Source: Flavobacterium amnicola
GTDB taxonomy: Bacteria; Bacteroidota; Bacteroidia; Flavobacteriales; Flavobacteriaceae
DNA: 64,000 nt
Direction of reading: 5' to 3'
NCBI RefSeq assembly: GCF_004122165.1
Contig: NZ_SBKO01000001.1
Coordinates: 62,001 to 126,000, forward strand
The position numbers and the translations under genes are program-made. The notes beneath the pieces are model-generated. The model saw only the letters and a list, made by a program, of their open reading frames with translations, was not told the origin of the DNA and searched no databases. Below, one piece after another: positions 7,491 through 15,589 of this stretch (positions within the stretch are counted from its first letter, which is position 1; each line of letters starts with the position of its first letter).

Positions 7491-8882
7491 ATGAAAAATT
7501 TAGCCAATTTATTTTTTGTGTCTCTATTAAGTGGAGCTACAACCTTAGGCGCTTACAAATTATTTATAGAGAATAATGCGCCACAATCAAAATTATCAAT
7601 AGCTTCTGAAAGTTTTGCTAAAAACGTTGGACTTGGTGCTGAAAACGTAGATTTTACCGTTGCTGCTGATAACGCAGTGCATACCGTTGTTCACGTCAAA
7701 AACATGACGACCTATAATGTTCCAAGCGATCCTTTTATGGAATACTTTTTTGGACAACGCGGTGGCGGTGGACAACAAACACAGGTAGGAACCGGTTCTG
7801 GAGTTATTATTAGCGAAGATGGCTATATTGTCACCAACAATCACGTGATTCAAAATGCAACCGAGTTAGAAGTTACCTTAAACAATAATAAAACGTACAA
7901 AGCCAAATTAATTGGTACCGACAGTAAAATGGATATCGCTTTATTAAAAGTAGATGCGAACGAAAAGTTACCGTATGCGACCTTTGGAAATTCCGACACT
8001 ATTAAAGTGGGCGAATGGGTTTTGGCTGTGGGTAACCCATATAATTTAACCTCAACAGTAACTGCTGGAATTGTTTCGGCAAAAGCGCGTGATTTAACCA
8101 ACAATGGCATTCAGTCCTTTATTCAAACCGATGCGGCCGTAAATCCAGGTAACAGTGGTGGTGCTTTGGTAAACACGCGTGGTGAGTTAGTAGGAATAAA
8201 TACGATGATTTCTTCACAAACCGGTTCTTATGTAGGCTACTCATTTGCGGTGCCGTCGAATTTAGCGCGTAAAATCGTAGAAGATTTAATGGAATTTGGA
8301 AATGTACAACGCGGTGTATTAGGGGTTGAAGGAGGTGAATTAAACGGAAATTCTTCTAAAGAATTAGGCATTAAGGAAACCCAAGGTTTTTATGTGAATA
8401 AAGTATACAAAAATTCGGGAGCCGAAAAAGGCGGCATTCGTAAAGGCGATGTTATTACACAATTGGACAACCAAAAAGTGACAGGATTTGCTACACTTTC
8501 GTCTTACATTAACACCAAACGACCAAATGATATCGTAAAAGTAAGTGTAGTACGAGATGGAAACACCGTAACCCTATCCGTTCCCTTAACCAAAAAGGAA
8601 TTGGTGAATTATGAATACAATGGTTTTGAATTGGAAGATATTGATGTTGCTGATAAAAAACGATTCCGTCTTTCTTCTGGAGTGAAGATTAAGGAAATCA
8701 CCAATGAAAAATTCCAAGAATATGCACAGGAGTTAAAAGGAAGTATCATTTTGGCCGTAGATGGTCAGAAAATTACTTCGATGGAACAGGCTTCGAAATT
8801 ATTGAATTCGAAATCGGAAACTCAAAAATTCAGAATTGAGGTCATTACCCAAGACGGACAACGACTTCAGATGCTTTTATAA
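7491..8882 (+). CDS. DegQ/HtrA-family periplasmic serine protease
   Basis: HtrA proteases degrade or refold damaged envelope proteins. Counting from the ATG at 7491 (463 residues), the N-terminal membrane anchor or signal is about residues 5-25. The catalytic triad is H118 (TNNHVI), D148 (SKMDIALLKV) and S222 (GNSGGAL). Two PDZ domains follow: the first has GVLGVEGGEL, the second is C-terminal and more divergent. An in-frame ATG at 7482 would add MYT, but relatives usually start with MK at this point. It is monocistronic, with a strong terminator at 8898-8922. Confidence 0.94.
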   Translation: MKNLANLFFVSLLSGATTLGAYKLFIENNAPQSKLSIASESFAKNVGLGAENVDFTVAADNAVHTVVHVKNMTTYNVPSDPFMEYFFGQRGGGGQQTQVGTGSGVIISEDGYIVTNNHVIQNATELEVTLNNNKTYKAKLIGTDSKMDIALLKVDANEKLPYATFGNSDTIKVGEWVLAVGNPYNLTSTVTAGIVSAKARDLTNNGIQSFIQTDAAVNPGNSGGALVNTRGELVGINTMISSQTGSYVGYSFAVPSNLARKIVEDLMEFGNVQRGVLGVEGGELNGNSSKELGIKETQGFYVNKVYKNSGAEKGGIRKGDVITQLDNQKVTGFATLSSYINTKRPNDIVKVSVVRDGNTVTLSVPLTKKELVNYEYNGFELEDIDVADKKRFRLSSGVKIKEITNEKFQEYAQELKGSIILAVDGQKITSMEQASKLLNSKSETQKFRIEVITQDGQRLQMLL

Positions 8883-8897
8883 CAAAACTTAAAAATC

Positions 8898-8922
8898 AAT
8901 CCCGATTCGTCGGGATTTTTTT
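8898..8922 (+). terminator. Rho-independent terminator of the degQ-like gene
   Basis: Perfect 8-bp stem AATCCCGA / TCGGGATT with a TTCG tetraloop, followed by a T run ending at 8922, 15 nt after the stop codon. Confidence 0.9.
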
Positions 8923-8968
8923 ATGCAAAAAAAGTGCAAAAAAAGTTTACGAAAACGTTTGAAATAGA

Positions 8969-8976
8969 TACTTTTG
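8969..8976 (+). promoter_or_regulatory. -7 element for the GAPDH gene
   Basis: TACTTTTG is an exact TAnnTTTG match, 26 nt before the ATG at 9003. The -33 region is T-rich (TTTAC at 8946-8950) rather than a perfect TTTG. Confidence 0.65.
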
Positions 8977-9002
8977 CACCATAAATTTTTTTAATTGTAA
9001 AG

Positions 9003-10451
9003 ATGAACAACACAACTGTTTACGAAAAAGAATTAGCTTTTCAAGCCGACAGAAGAAAAGCTGCTGTAGAATTTATTAAAATTGTTAGCGATTTGTGGTA
9101 TGACAAATCAATTGAAATGGTTTTATTTAGAAACCAATTGATTGACAGAAATGTAAGTGATATTATGAACTTACACGAATATGCTGGCGAATTTGTACAA
9201 AAACCAATCAACGTGTTTGATTCGGTTGAAATTTTAAGAGCTATTGAATCGCTTGATTTACCACCTTCAAGAATCGATATTGGTAAATTAACTTTCGAAT
9301 ACCATTTAGAAGACAATAAATACAACGATGCCAAAGCATTTGTAATTGACAAATTAAAAGATGCTAAAAACACACACGACATCAAACCTAAAGATGTAGT
9401 ATTGTATGGTTTTGGACGTATTGGACGTTTATTAGCGCGCGAATTAATGTCGAAAGCTGGAAAAGGACAACAATTGCGTTTACGTGCGATTGTAACTCGT
9501 GATAAAAATGATGCAGTATTATTAGAAAAACGTGCTTCTTTATTACGCTATGATTCCGTTCACGGTGATTTCGAAGGATCTGTTCAAGCGGATGTAGAAA
9601 ACAATGCGTTAACCATTAACGGAACAACCGTTCACATCATCACTGCCAATTCTCCTGAAGAAATTGATTATACAGCTTACGGAATCAACGATGCCTTAGT
9701 GATTGATAACACGGGAGCTTTCACTACGGAAGAAGCGTTACGTCGTCACTTAAGCTCAAAAGGCGCTGATAAAGTATTATTGACAGCTCCAGGAAAAGGA
9801 GTTCCAAACATTGTTTATGGAGTAAATCACGAAGAATACAATCCAGACGAAGTAAACATCTTCTCTGCGGCTTCTTGTACTACCAATGCTATTACTCCGG
9901 TTTTAGCAGCAATGGAAGAAACTTTAGGAGTTGTTAAAGGACACCTAGAAACGATTCATGCGTATACCAATGACCAAAACTTGGTCGATAACATGCACAA
10001 AAAATACCGTCGTGGAAGAGCTGCTGCTTTAAACATGGTAATCACTGAAACTGGTGCTGGAAGCGCTGTTGCTAAAGCCTTACCAAGTTTAGCTGGAAAA
10101 TTGACTTCAAATGCGATTCGTGTACCCGTTCCTAATGGATCTCTAGTAGTTTTAAATTTAGAAGTAAACAAAACAACTACGGTTCAGGATTTGAATAACA
10201 TCATGAAAAAATATGCTTTAGAAGGAAACTTAGTAGAGCAAATCAAATATTCATTAAACAACGAATTGGTGTCTTCAGATATCGTTGGAACTTCGGCTCC
10301 AGCTATTTTTGATAGCAACGCTACTATTGTTTCTGCCGATGGTAAAAACGTAGTAATGTATGTATGGTATGACAACGAATATGGCTATAGCCACCAAGTA
10401 ATTCGTTTGGCGAAATATATTGCTAAAGTAAGACGTTATACGTATTACTAG
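9003..10451 (+). CDS. gap: Glyceraldehyde-3-phosphate dehydrogenase, long form
   Basis: GAPDH converts glyceraldehyde-3-phosphate, NAD(P)+ and phosphate to 1,3-bisphosphoglycerate. At 482 residues it is about 140 longer than classical GAPDH: the extra residues are N-terminal (1 to about 128), helical-looking and without a recognised catalytic motif. The Rossmann motif YGFGRIGR is at about 135-142, the catalytic cysteine is C292 in SAASCTTNAITP, and ETIHAYTNDQN follows. This long form is usual in Bacteroidota; cofactor preference cannot be judged from the motif alone. It has its own promoter and terminator. Confidence 0.95.
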   Translation: MNNTTVYEKELAFQADRRKAAVEFIKIVSDLWYDKSIEMVLFRNQLIDRNVSDIMNLHEYAGEFVQKPINVFDSVEILRAIESLDLPPSRIDIGKLTFEYHLEDNKYNDAKAFVIDKLKDAKNTHDIKPKDVVLYGFGRIGRLLARELMSKAGKGQQLRLRAIVTRDKNDAVLLEKRASLLRYDSVHGDFEGSVQADVENNALTINGTTVHIITANSPEEIDYTAYGINDALVIDNTGAFTTEEALRRHLSSKGADKVLLTAPGKGVPNIVYGVNHEEYNPDEVNIFSAASCTTNAITPVLAAMEETLGVVKGHLETIHAYTNDQNLVDNMHKKYRRGRAAALNMVITETGAGSAVAKALPSLAGKLTSNAIRVPVPNGSLVVLNLEVNKTTTVQDLNNIMKKYALEGNLVEQIKYSLNNELVSSDIVGTSAPAIFDSNATIVSADGKNVVMYVWYDNEYGYSHQVIRLAKYIAKVRRYTYY

Positions 10452-10478
10452 TAGCAGGGTCAAGCTTTTTAAAATAAC

Positions 10479-10511
10479 AATCCGTTTCAAGAAATTGAAG
10501 CGGATTTTTTT
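10479..10511 (+). terminator. Rho-independent terminator of the GAPDH gene
   Basis: 12-bp stem AATCCGTTTCAA / TTGAAGCGGATT with one G-T pair and a GAAA tetraloop, followed by a T run reaching 10511. Its 3' arm and T run also hold a promoter-like sequence for the next gene. Confidence 0.92.
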
Positions 10512-10521
10512 GTTACTTTTA
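10495..10521 (+). promoter_or_regulatory. Possible promoter of the TSUP-GNAT pair, overlapping the GAPDH terminator
   Basis: TTG at 10495-10497, a 16-nt spacer, and TACTTTTA at 10514-10521 (TAnnTTTG with the last base changed). The predicted RNA start is a short distance before the TTG start codon at 10538. The -33 part sits in the 3' arm of the upstream terminator. Confidence 0.4.
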
Positions 10522-10537
10522 TACAAAACTTCAACAA

Positions 10538-11263
10538 TTGGAATTCCTCATTTACTTTATTCTACTTGCCTTATTAGCCGAAATTGTGGGCACTGTTGGA
10601 GGATTCGGCTCTTCCCTACTTTTTGTTCCAATTGCCAGTTATTTTTTTGATTTCCATTCGGTATTAGGCATTACCGCCTTATATCATTTATCCAGTAATA
10701 TTTCCAAAATATACTTTTTTAGAAAAGGATACGATAAAAAATTGATTCTTTATATTGGTATTCCTGCGGTGCTTTTTGTAGTTATTGGTGCCTTCCTGAG
10801 TAAATATATCAATGCTGCAGTTTTAGAAATTTTACTATCACTCTTCTTAATTTGTATCAGTTTGCTTTTCATTTTGAAAGAAAATATAAATTTCAAACCG
10901 AGCAATCGTAATTCGATTATTGGTGGAACTTTTTCGGGTTTGTTAGCAGGTTTATTAGGAACAGGTGGCGCTATTAGAGGGTTAACTTTGGCCGCTTATA
11001 ATTTAAAACCCGAAGTTTTTATTGCTACTTCAGCCATTATTGATTTGGGAATTGATTTAAGTCGAACAGTAGTTTACGGCATGAATGGATATTTACACAA
11101 GGATGACTTGTACCTCATTCCAATACTATTTGTTGTCAGTATAGTAGGAACGTTTATTGGCAAAAAAATCGTTTTGAAAATTCCGGAACAACAATTTAAA
11201 AAGATTGTTTTAATTTTAATCTTTATCACTGGAGTCAGCACTTTATTAAAAGTTATTTTATAA
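10538..11263 (+). CDS. TSUP-family (TauE/SafE) membrane transporter
   Basis: A 241-residue, very hydrophobic protein with about eight transmembrane segments. The two repeat halves show the family's glycine-rich turns: VGTVGGFGSSLLFVP near the N terminus and AGLLGTGGAIRGL in the second half. TSUP proteins export or import sulfite, sulfoacetate or other small anions; the substrate here is unknown. The start is TTG at 10538, which is needed to include the first membrane segment. The following GNAT gene begins 1 nt after its stop. Confidence 0.85.
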   Translation: MEFLIYFILLALLAEIVGTVGGFGSSLLFVPIASYFFDFHSVLGITALYHLSSNISKIYFFRKGYDKKLILYIGIPAVLFVVIGAFLSKYINAAVLEILLSLFLICISLLFILKENINFKPSNRNSIIGGTFSGLLAGLLGTGGAIRGLTLAAYNLKPEVFIATSAIIDLGIDLSRTVVYGMNGYLHKDDLYLIPILFVVSIVGTFIGKKIVLKIPEQQFKKIVLILIFITGVSTLLKVIL

Positions 11264-11264
11264 A

Positions 11265-11786
11265 ATGAATATACAGCCAATTTTGGAAAATGAATTCGTA
11301 CGATTAATTCCGTTACAAGTAACCGACTTTGAAGAGTTGTATGAAGTAGCTTCCGACCCCTTAATTTGGGAACAACACCCAAACAAAGACCGTTACAAAC
11401 GAGAAGTGTTCCAAAACTTTTTTGATGGAGCCTTACTTTCCTGTGGGGCATTCAAAATTATAGATTTGATTACTGGAAATTGCATTGGAAGTACCCGTTT
11501 TTATGATTTAGACATCGAAAACAAAAGCATATTAATAGGCTATACATTTTACAATCGAAACTATTGGGGCTCTACTTATAATCCAAAAGTCAAAAAGTTG
11601 ATGTTAGAGTATGCTTTTCAGCATTTAGAAAAGGTGTTTTTTCATATTGGCGCACAAAATATTCGATCTCAAAAAGCCATTGAGCGATTAGGCGCCACGA
11701 AAGTGAGGGAAATCAATATTGCTTATCATGGCGAACCCGAAAAATTAAACTTTGAATATGTAATTCAGAAAAAAGACTGGTACTAA
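11265..11786 (+). CDS. GNAT-family N-acetyltransferase
   Basis: A 173-residue GNAT protein of the RimJ/RimL type, beginning with ..FVRLIPLQVTDFEELYEVAS and containing the late motif IGAQNIRSQKAIERLGA. The central acetyl-CoA loop (NRNYWGSTYNPKVKKLML) lacks the common R/Q-x-x-G-x-G/A form, as in the branch of RimL-like proteins with an NYWGT/S loop. The acceptor is unknown. It is translationally close to the TSUP gene and its stop codon directly abuts the stop of the convergent LysM gene (11786|11787). Confidence 0.85.
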   Translation: MNIQPILENEFVRLIPLQVTDFEELYEVASDPLIWEQHPNKDRYKREVFQNFFDGALLSCGAFKIIDLITGNCIGSTRFYDLDIENKSILIGYTFYNRNYWGSTYNPKVKKLMLEYAFQHLEKVFFHIGAQNIRSQKAIERLGATKVREINIAYHGEPEKLNFEYVIQKKDWY

Positions 11787-13076
11787 TTAATTTTCCAAAA
11801 CTCTATTTACCTGTACAAATCGTTTGGCATAATAGGCCTCTTTGGTAGACGAAACGATAACTCCTGCACTGGTAGAAGAGTGAATAAATTTGATTTCATC
11901 TTCTAACACTTCGGTGATCATACCCACATGACTTACCCCTCTACCACTAGTCGCGAAGAAAATTAAATCTCCTTTTTGGGCTTGTGATTTATTAATTCTG
12001 ACTCCAGCATTGGCTGCCATATCACGTGAAGAACGCGGCAAAGTCATTTCGATATTTTTAAACGTGGCAAACATTAACCCCGAACAATCAAATCCGCCAT
12101 TACCTGTTGCTCCGCTTCGATAACGCGCCCCTAAATTCTCGGAAGCTTTCGCAATTAAAAACTCGGCTTTCGTCATGTTTTCAGGAGAAAGTGGCACTAC
12201 TTCTTCAATTGGCATTTCAGCTTGGGTAACTTCAGAGGCTTCTTCGTCAGTTTCTTCAATTTGAGGCTTAACTTGAACTATTTCCTCATTTTTATCCGAT
12301 TCTACTCTACCAATAATCTTAAATTGACTTTTTGTTTTTTCAACTTTCTCTTTTTTATTCTCAGCAATTGGAGTTTCGTTTGTCGCTACTTCTTTTTTTT
12401 CCTCAAGAATAGTTGCCTCCTTTTTTACTCCATTTTTAATCACCAACTTAGAACCAATGGCTAAACCTGATTTGATAGTTGGATTGAGAGCCTCCAATTC
12501 GGCAATGGTTATTCCGTATTTTCTTGAAATGCCGTATTTGGTTTCTTTGGCTAGTACCTCATGAATAATTTCTTCATTTGAAGAATTATGATTCACTTTC
12601 GGTTCAATCTTAGCTGCTATTTCAACTTTTTTAGGCGTTTCTTTTTTAACTTCTTGGATTTCTTTTTTGGATTTTGCTACGACTGTATTTGAAACTCCAG
12701 TTGGTATAGTCACTTTGGCGCCAATTTTTAAACCTTCGGTTTCAATAAATGAATTGGCTTCTTTTATTTTTTCGATACTAACGTTGTATTTTTTTGAAAT
12801 TCCGTACAAGGTTTCTTTCGGCAACACTTCGTGAACAGTGGGTTCGACAGTTGCAATCGATTGATTTTTATTTGGAATTTGCAATACCATATCCAATTTC
12901 AATCCGTTTTTTGCTTTTGGATTTAATTCAAATATTTCCGATTGCTTGACTTGGTATTTTTGTGCTAAACTATAAACCGTTTCCCCTTTGGTCACCTTAT
13001 GATTTATTGCTTCTTGCGAAAAAACCACCGTAGACAACAGAATAAAAACTAAGAGTGTGTGTTTTTGAAAAGACAT
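11787..13076 (-). CDS. LysM and NlpC/P60 peptidoglycan hydrolase
   Basis: A secreted wall endopeptidase. It has a signal peptide (about residues 1-20, ending VVFSQ), three LysM peptidoglycan-binding domains (about 25-68, 81-125 and 170-214), a Lys/Glu-rich linker (about 218-295) and a C-terminal NlpC/P60 domain with the Cys-His-His triad C331 (FDCSGLMF), H383 (VSHVGMI) and H399 (FIHSS). NlpC/P60 enzymes usually cut the D-Glu-to-DAP bond of stem peptides. The 429-residue length is normal for a multi-LysM form. It appears monocistronic. Confidence 0.93.
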   Translation of the reverse strand: MSFQKHTLLVFILLSTVVFSQEAINHKVTKGETVYSLAQKYQVKQSEIFELNPKAKNGLKLDMVLQIPNKNQSIATVEPTVHEVLPKETLYGISKKYNVSIEKIKEANSFIETEGLKIGAKVTIPTGVSNTVVAKSKKEIQEVKKETPKKVEIAAKIEPKVNHNSSNEEIIHEVLAKETKYGISRKYGITIAELEALNPTIKSGLAIGSKLVIKNGVKKEATILEEKKEVATNETPIAENKKEKVEKTKSQFKIIGRVESDKNEEIVQVKPQIEETDEEASEVTQAEMPIEEVVPLSPENMTKAEFLIAKASENLGARYRSGATGNGGFDCSGLMFATFKNIEMTLPRSSRDMAANAGVRINKSQAQKGDLIFFATSGRGVSHVGMITEVLEDEIKFIHSSTSAGVIVSSTKEAYYAKRFVQVNRVLEN

Positions 13077-13130
13077 ATATTTTATTTCGCAATTAGAACC
13101 AATTGCTATTTACAAGGTTCGCAAGATACC

Positions 13131-13159
13131 AAAAAACTCCCAGTATCACTGGGAGTTTT
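13131..13159 (-). terminator. Rho-independent terminator of the aconitase gene acn
   Basis: Perfect 12-bp stem AAAACTCCCAGT / ACTGGGAGTTTT with loop ATC. The A run at 13131-13136 gives the U run on the minus-strand transcript, 39 nt after the acn stop. Confidence 0.9.
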
Positions 13160-13197
13160 AACATTATTTTAAACATTAATAGTTTTAATCGCTATAC

Positions 13198-15462
13198 TTA
13201 AGCTTTACCAGCTGCAATTAAGTTTAAGGCCGAACCAGCCACAAACCAACCAATTTGACTTTCGTTGTACGTGTGGTTGGCTAAAATAATATCTTTTGAA
13301 CCATCAGCGTGGGTAAACTCTAATGTTAATGGTTTCCCTGGTGCAAATTGGGTCAAATCTAAGAAATTAATGGTGTCATCTTCCTGAATTTTATCGTAAT
13401 CCGCTTCGTTAGCAAAGGTCAATCCTAACATTCCTTGTTTTTTTAAGTTCGTTTCGTGTATACGTGCAAACGATTTTACTAAAACCGCAGTAACCCCTAA
13501 GAAACGCGGTTCCATGGCTGCATGCTCACGAGAAGAACCTTCACCATAATTGTGATCTCCCACAACAATGGAAGGAATTCCTGCGGCTTTGTAAGCTCTG
13601 GCAACTGCAGGCACTTCATCATATTCTCCTGTTAATTGGTTTTTAACCGAATTGGCTTTACCATTGAACGCATTTTCTGCCCCAATCAACATATTGTTCG
13701 ATATATTATCTAAATGTCCACGGAAACGTAACCAAGGACCCGCCATAGAAATATGATCTGTAGTACATTTTCCAAAAGCTTTGATTAACAATTTTGCACC
13801 TGTAATATTTTTACCATCCCAAGGCGCGAATGGGGCTAATAATTGCAATCGATCAGAAGTTGGAGAAACAATCACCTCTACGGAAGAACCATCAGCAGCT
13901 GGCGCTTGGAAACCAGCATCTTCTACAGCAAAACCTTTAGTTGGCAATTCGTCTCCTTTCGGTGGATTTAATTTTACTTCCTGACCACTATCACTCAATA
14001 AGGTATCGGTTAGTGGATTAAAATCTAATCTCCCAGATATTGCAATCGCCGCCACCATTTCGGGCGAAGTTACAAACGCATGTGTATTTGGATTCCCATC
14101 CGCTCTTTTAGAAAAATTACGGTTAAAGGAGTGAATGATGGTGTTTTTTTCTTGTTTGTCAGCACCAGCTCTGTCCCATTGACCGATACAAGGTCCGCAT
14201 GCATTGGTAAATACTTTAGTTCCCATTTTTTCGAACGTCGCAATGATACCATCTCTTTCAATAGTATATCGAATTTGTTCCGAACCAGGATTAATTCCGA
14301 ATTCTGCTTTAGGTGTTATTCCTTGCGCGACAGCCTGCTCCACAATGGACGCTGCTCTCGACATATCTTCATAAGAAGAATTGGTACAAGAACCTATTAA
14401 ACCCCATTCTACTTTTATTGGCCAACCGTTTGCTGCAGCTTCTGCTTTCATTTTAGAAACTGGAGTTCCTCGATCTGGTGTGAAAGGTCCATTAATATGG
14501 GGTTCTAATTCGGATAAGTTAATTTCGATTAATTGATCAAAATAAGGTCCTGGATTCGCATACACTTCTTTATCAGCGGTCAAGTAATCAGCAACTTTAT
14601 CCGCCGCATTTACTACATCTTGACGACCTGTAGCCGCTAAATATCTTCTCATGGAATCATCATACCCGAAAGTGGAAGTTGTAGCTCCAATTTCTGCACC
14701 CATGTTACAAATGGTTCCTTTACCTGTACACGACATAGAAGTAGCGCCTTCACCGAAATATTCAACAATAGCTCCAGTCCCTCCTTTGACAGTAAGAATA
14801 TCGGCTACTTTTAAGATTACGTCTTTTGGCGATGTCCAACCGTTTAATTTGCCCGTTAATTTTACTCCAATTAATTTTGGAAATTTTAATTCCCAAGACA
14901 TTCCCGACATGACATCAACCGCATCGGCACCACCTACCCCAATTGCTAACATCCCTAGGCCACCCGCGTTTACGGTGTGCGAATCGGTACCAATCATCAT
15001 TCCACCTGGGAATGCATAATTTTCTAAAACGATTTGGTGAATAATCCCTGAACCCGGTTTCCAGAAACCAATTCCGTATTTATTAGAAACCGAAGAAAGG
15101 AAATCGAAAACCTCTTTTGATTGCTTGTTGGCGAAAGCTAAATCGGTAGCTGCGCCATCTTTTGCTTGAATTAAGTGATCACAGTGTACTGTTGTTGGAA
15201 CAGCAACTGTTTTTTTACCGGCATGCATGAATTGCAATAATGCCATTTGAGCTGTCGCATCTTGACACGCCACTCTATCGGGAGCAAAATCTACATAATC
15301 AACACCTCTTTTATAAACACTTGAAGGCGTTCCATCCCACAAGTGGGAATACAATATTTTTTCGGTAAGTGTAAGTGGACGCCCCACCAACTCGCGTGCT
15401 TTATCGACACGTGCTGCCATGTTTGCATACACTTTTTCAATCATTTCAATATCAAAAGCCAT
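13198..15462 (-). CDS. acn: Aconitate hydratase, mitochondrial type
   Basis: Isomerises citrate and isocitrate in the TCA cycle with a 4Fe-4S cluster. The 754-residue protein matches the mitochondrial-type aconitase layout: [28 protein letters not shown] and [14 protein letters not shown] in the N-terminal part, then cluster ligands in [13 protein letters not shown] and [10 protein letters not shown], and the swivelling domain with [19 protein letters not shown]. It is followed on the same strand by its own terminator and preceded by acnB, whose terminator separates the two transcripts. It differs in type from the neighbouring AcnB. Confidence 0.96.
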   Translation of the reverse strand: MAFDIEMIEKVYANMAARVDKARELVGRPLTLTEKILYSHLWDGTPSSVYKRGVDYVDFAPDRVACQDATAQMALLQFMHAGKKTVAVPTTVHCDHLIQAKDGAATDLAFANKQSKEVFDFLSSVSNKYGIGFWKPGSGIIHQIVLENYAFPGGMMIGTDSHTVNAGGLGMLAIGVGGADAVDVMSGMSWELKFPKLIGVKLTGKLNGWTSPKDVILKVADILTVKGGTGAIVEYFGEGATSMSCTGKGTICNMGAEIGATTSTFGYDDSMRRYLAATGRQDVVNAADKVADYLTADKEVYANPGPYFDQLIEINLSELEPHINGPFTPDRGTPVSKMKAEAAANGWPIKVEWGLIGSCTNSSYEDMSRAASIVEQAVAQGITPKAEFGINPGSEQIRYTIERDGIIATFEKMGTKVFTNACGPCIGQWDRAGADKQEKNTIIHSFNRNFSKRADGNPNTHAFVTSPEMVAAIAISGRLDFNPLTDTLLSDSGQEVKLNPPKGDELPTKGFAVEDAGFQAPAADGSSVEVIVSPTSDRLQLLAPFAPWDGKNITGAKLLIKAFGKCTTDHISMAGPWLRFRGHLDNISNNMLIGAENAFNGKANSVKNQLTGEYDEVPAVARAYKAAGIPSIVVGDHNYGEGSSREHAAMEPRFLGVTAVLVKSFARIHETNLKKQGMLGLTFANEADYDKIQEDDTINFLDLTQFAPGKPLTLEFTHADGSKDIILANHTYNESQIGWFVAGSALNLIAAGKA

Positions 15463-15533
15463 AAGATTTATTTTTTTGTTGTGTTATTCCATTCTAACCT
15501 ACCAATTTACAAAAATTATAGTTGCAATAAAAG

Positions 15534-15563
15534 AAAAAGCCCGAGTTTGTCAACTCGGGCTTT
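15534..15563 (-). terminator. Rho-independent terminator of acnB
   Basis: Perfect 12-bp stem AAAGCCCGAGTT / AACTCGGGCTTT with loop TGTC; the A run at 15534-15538 is the U run on the minus strand. It lies 27 nt after the acnB stop and before the acn start. Confidence 0.92.
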
Positions 15564-15589
15564 GAAATTATAGTCAGTAAATCAAAAAA

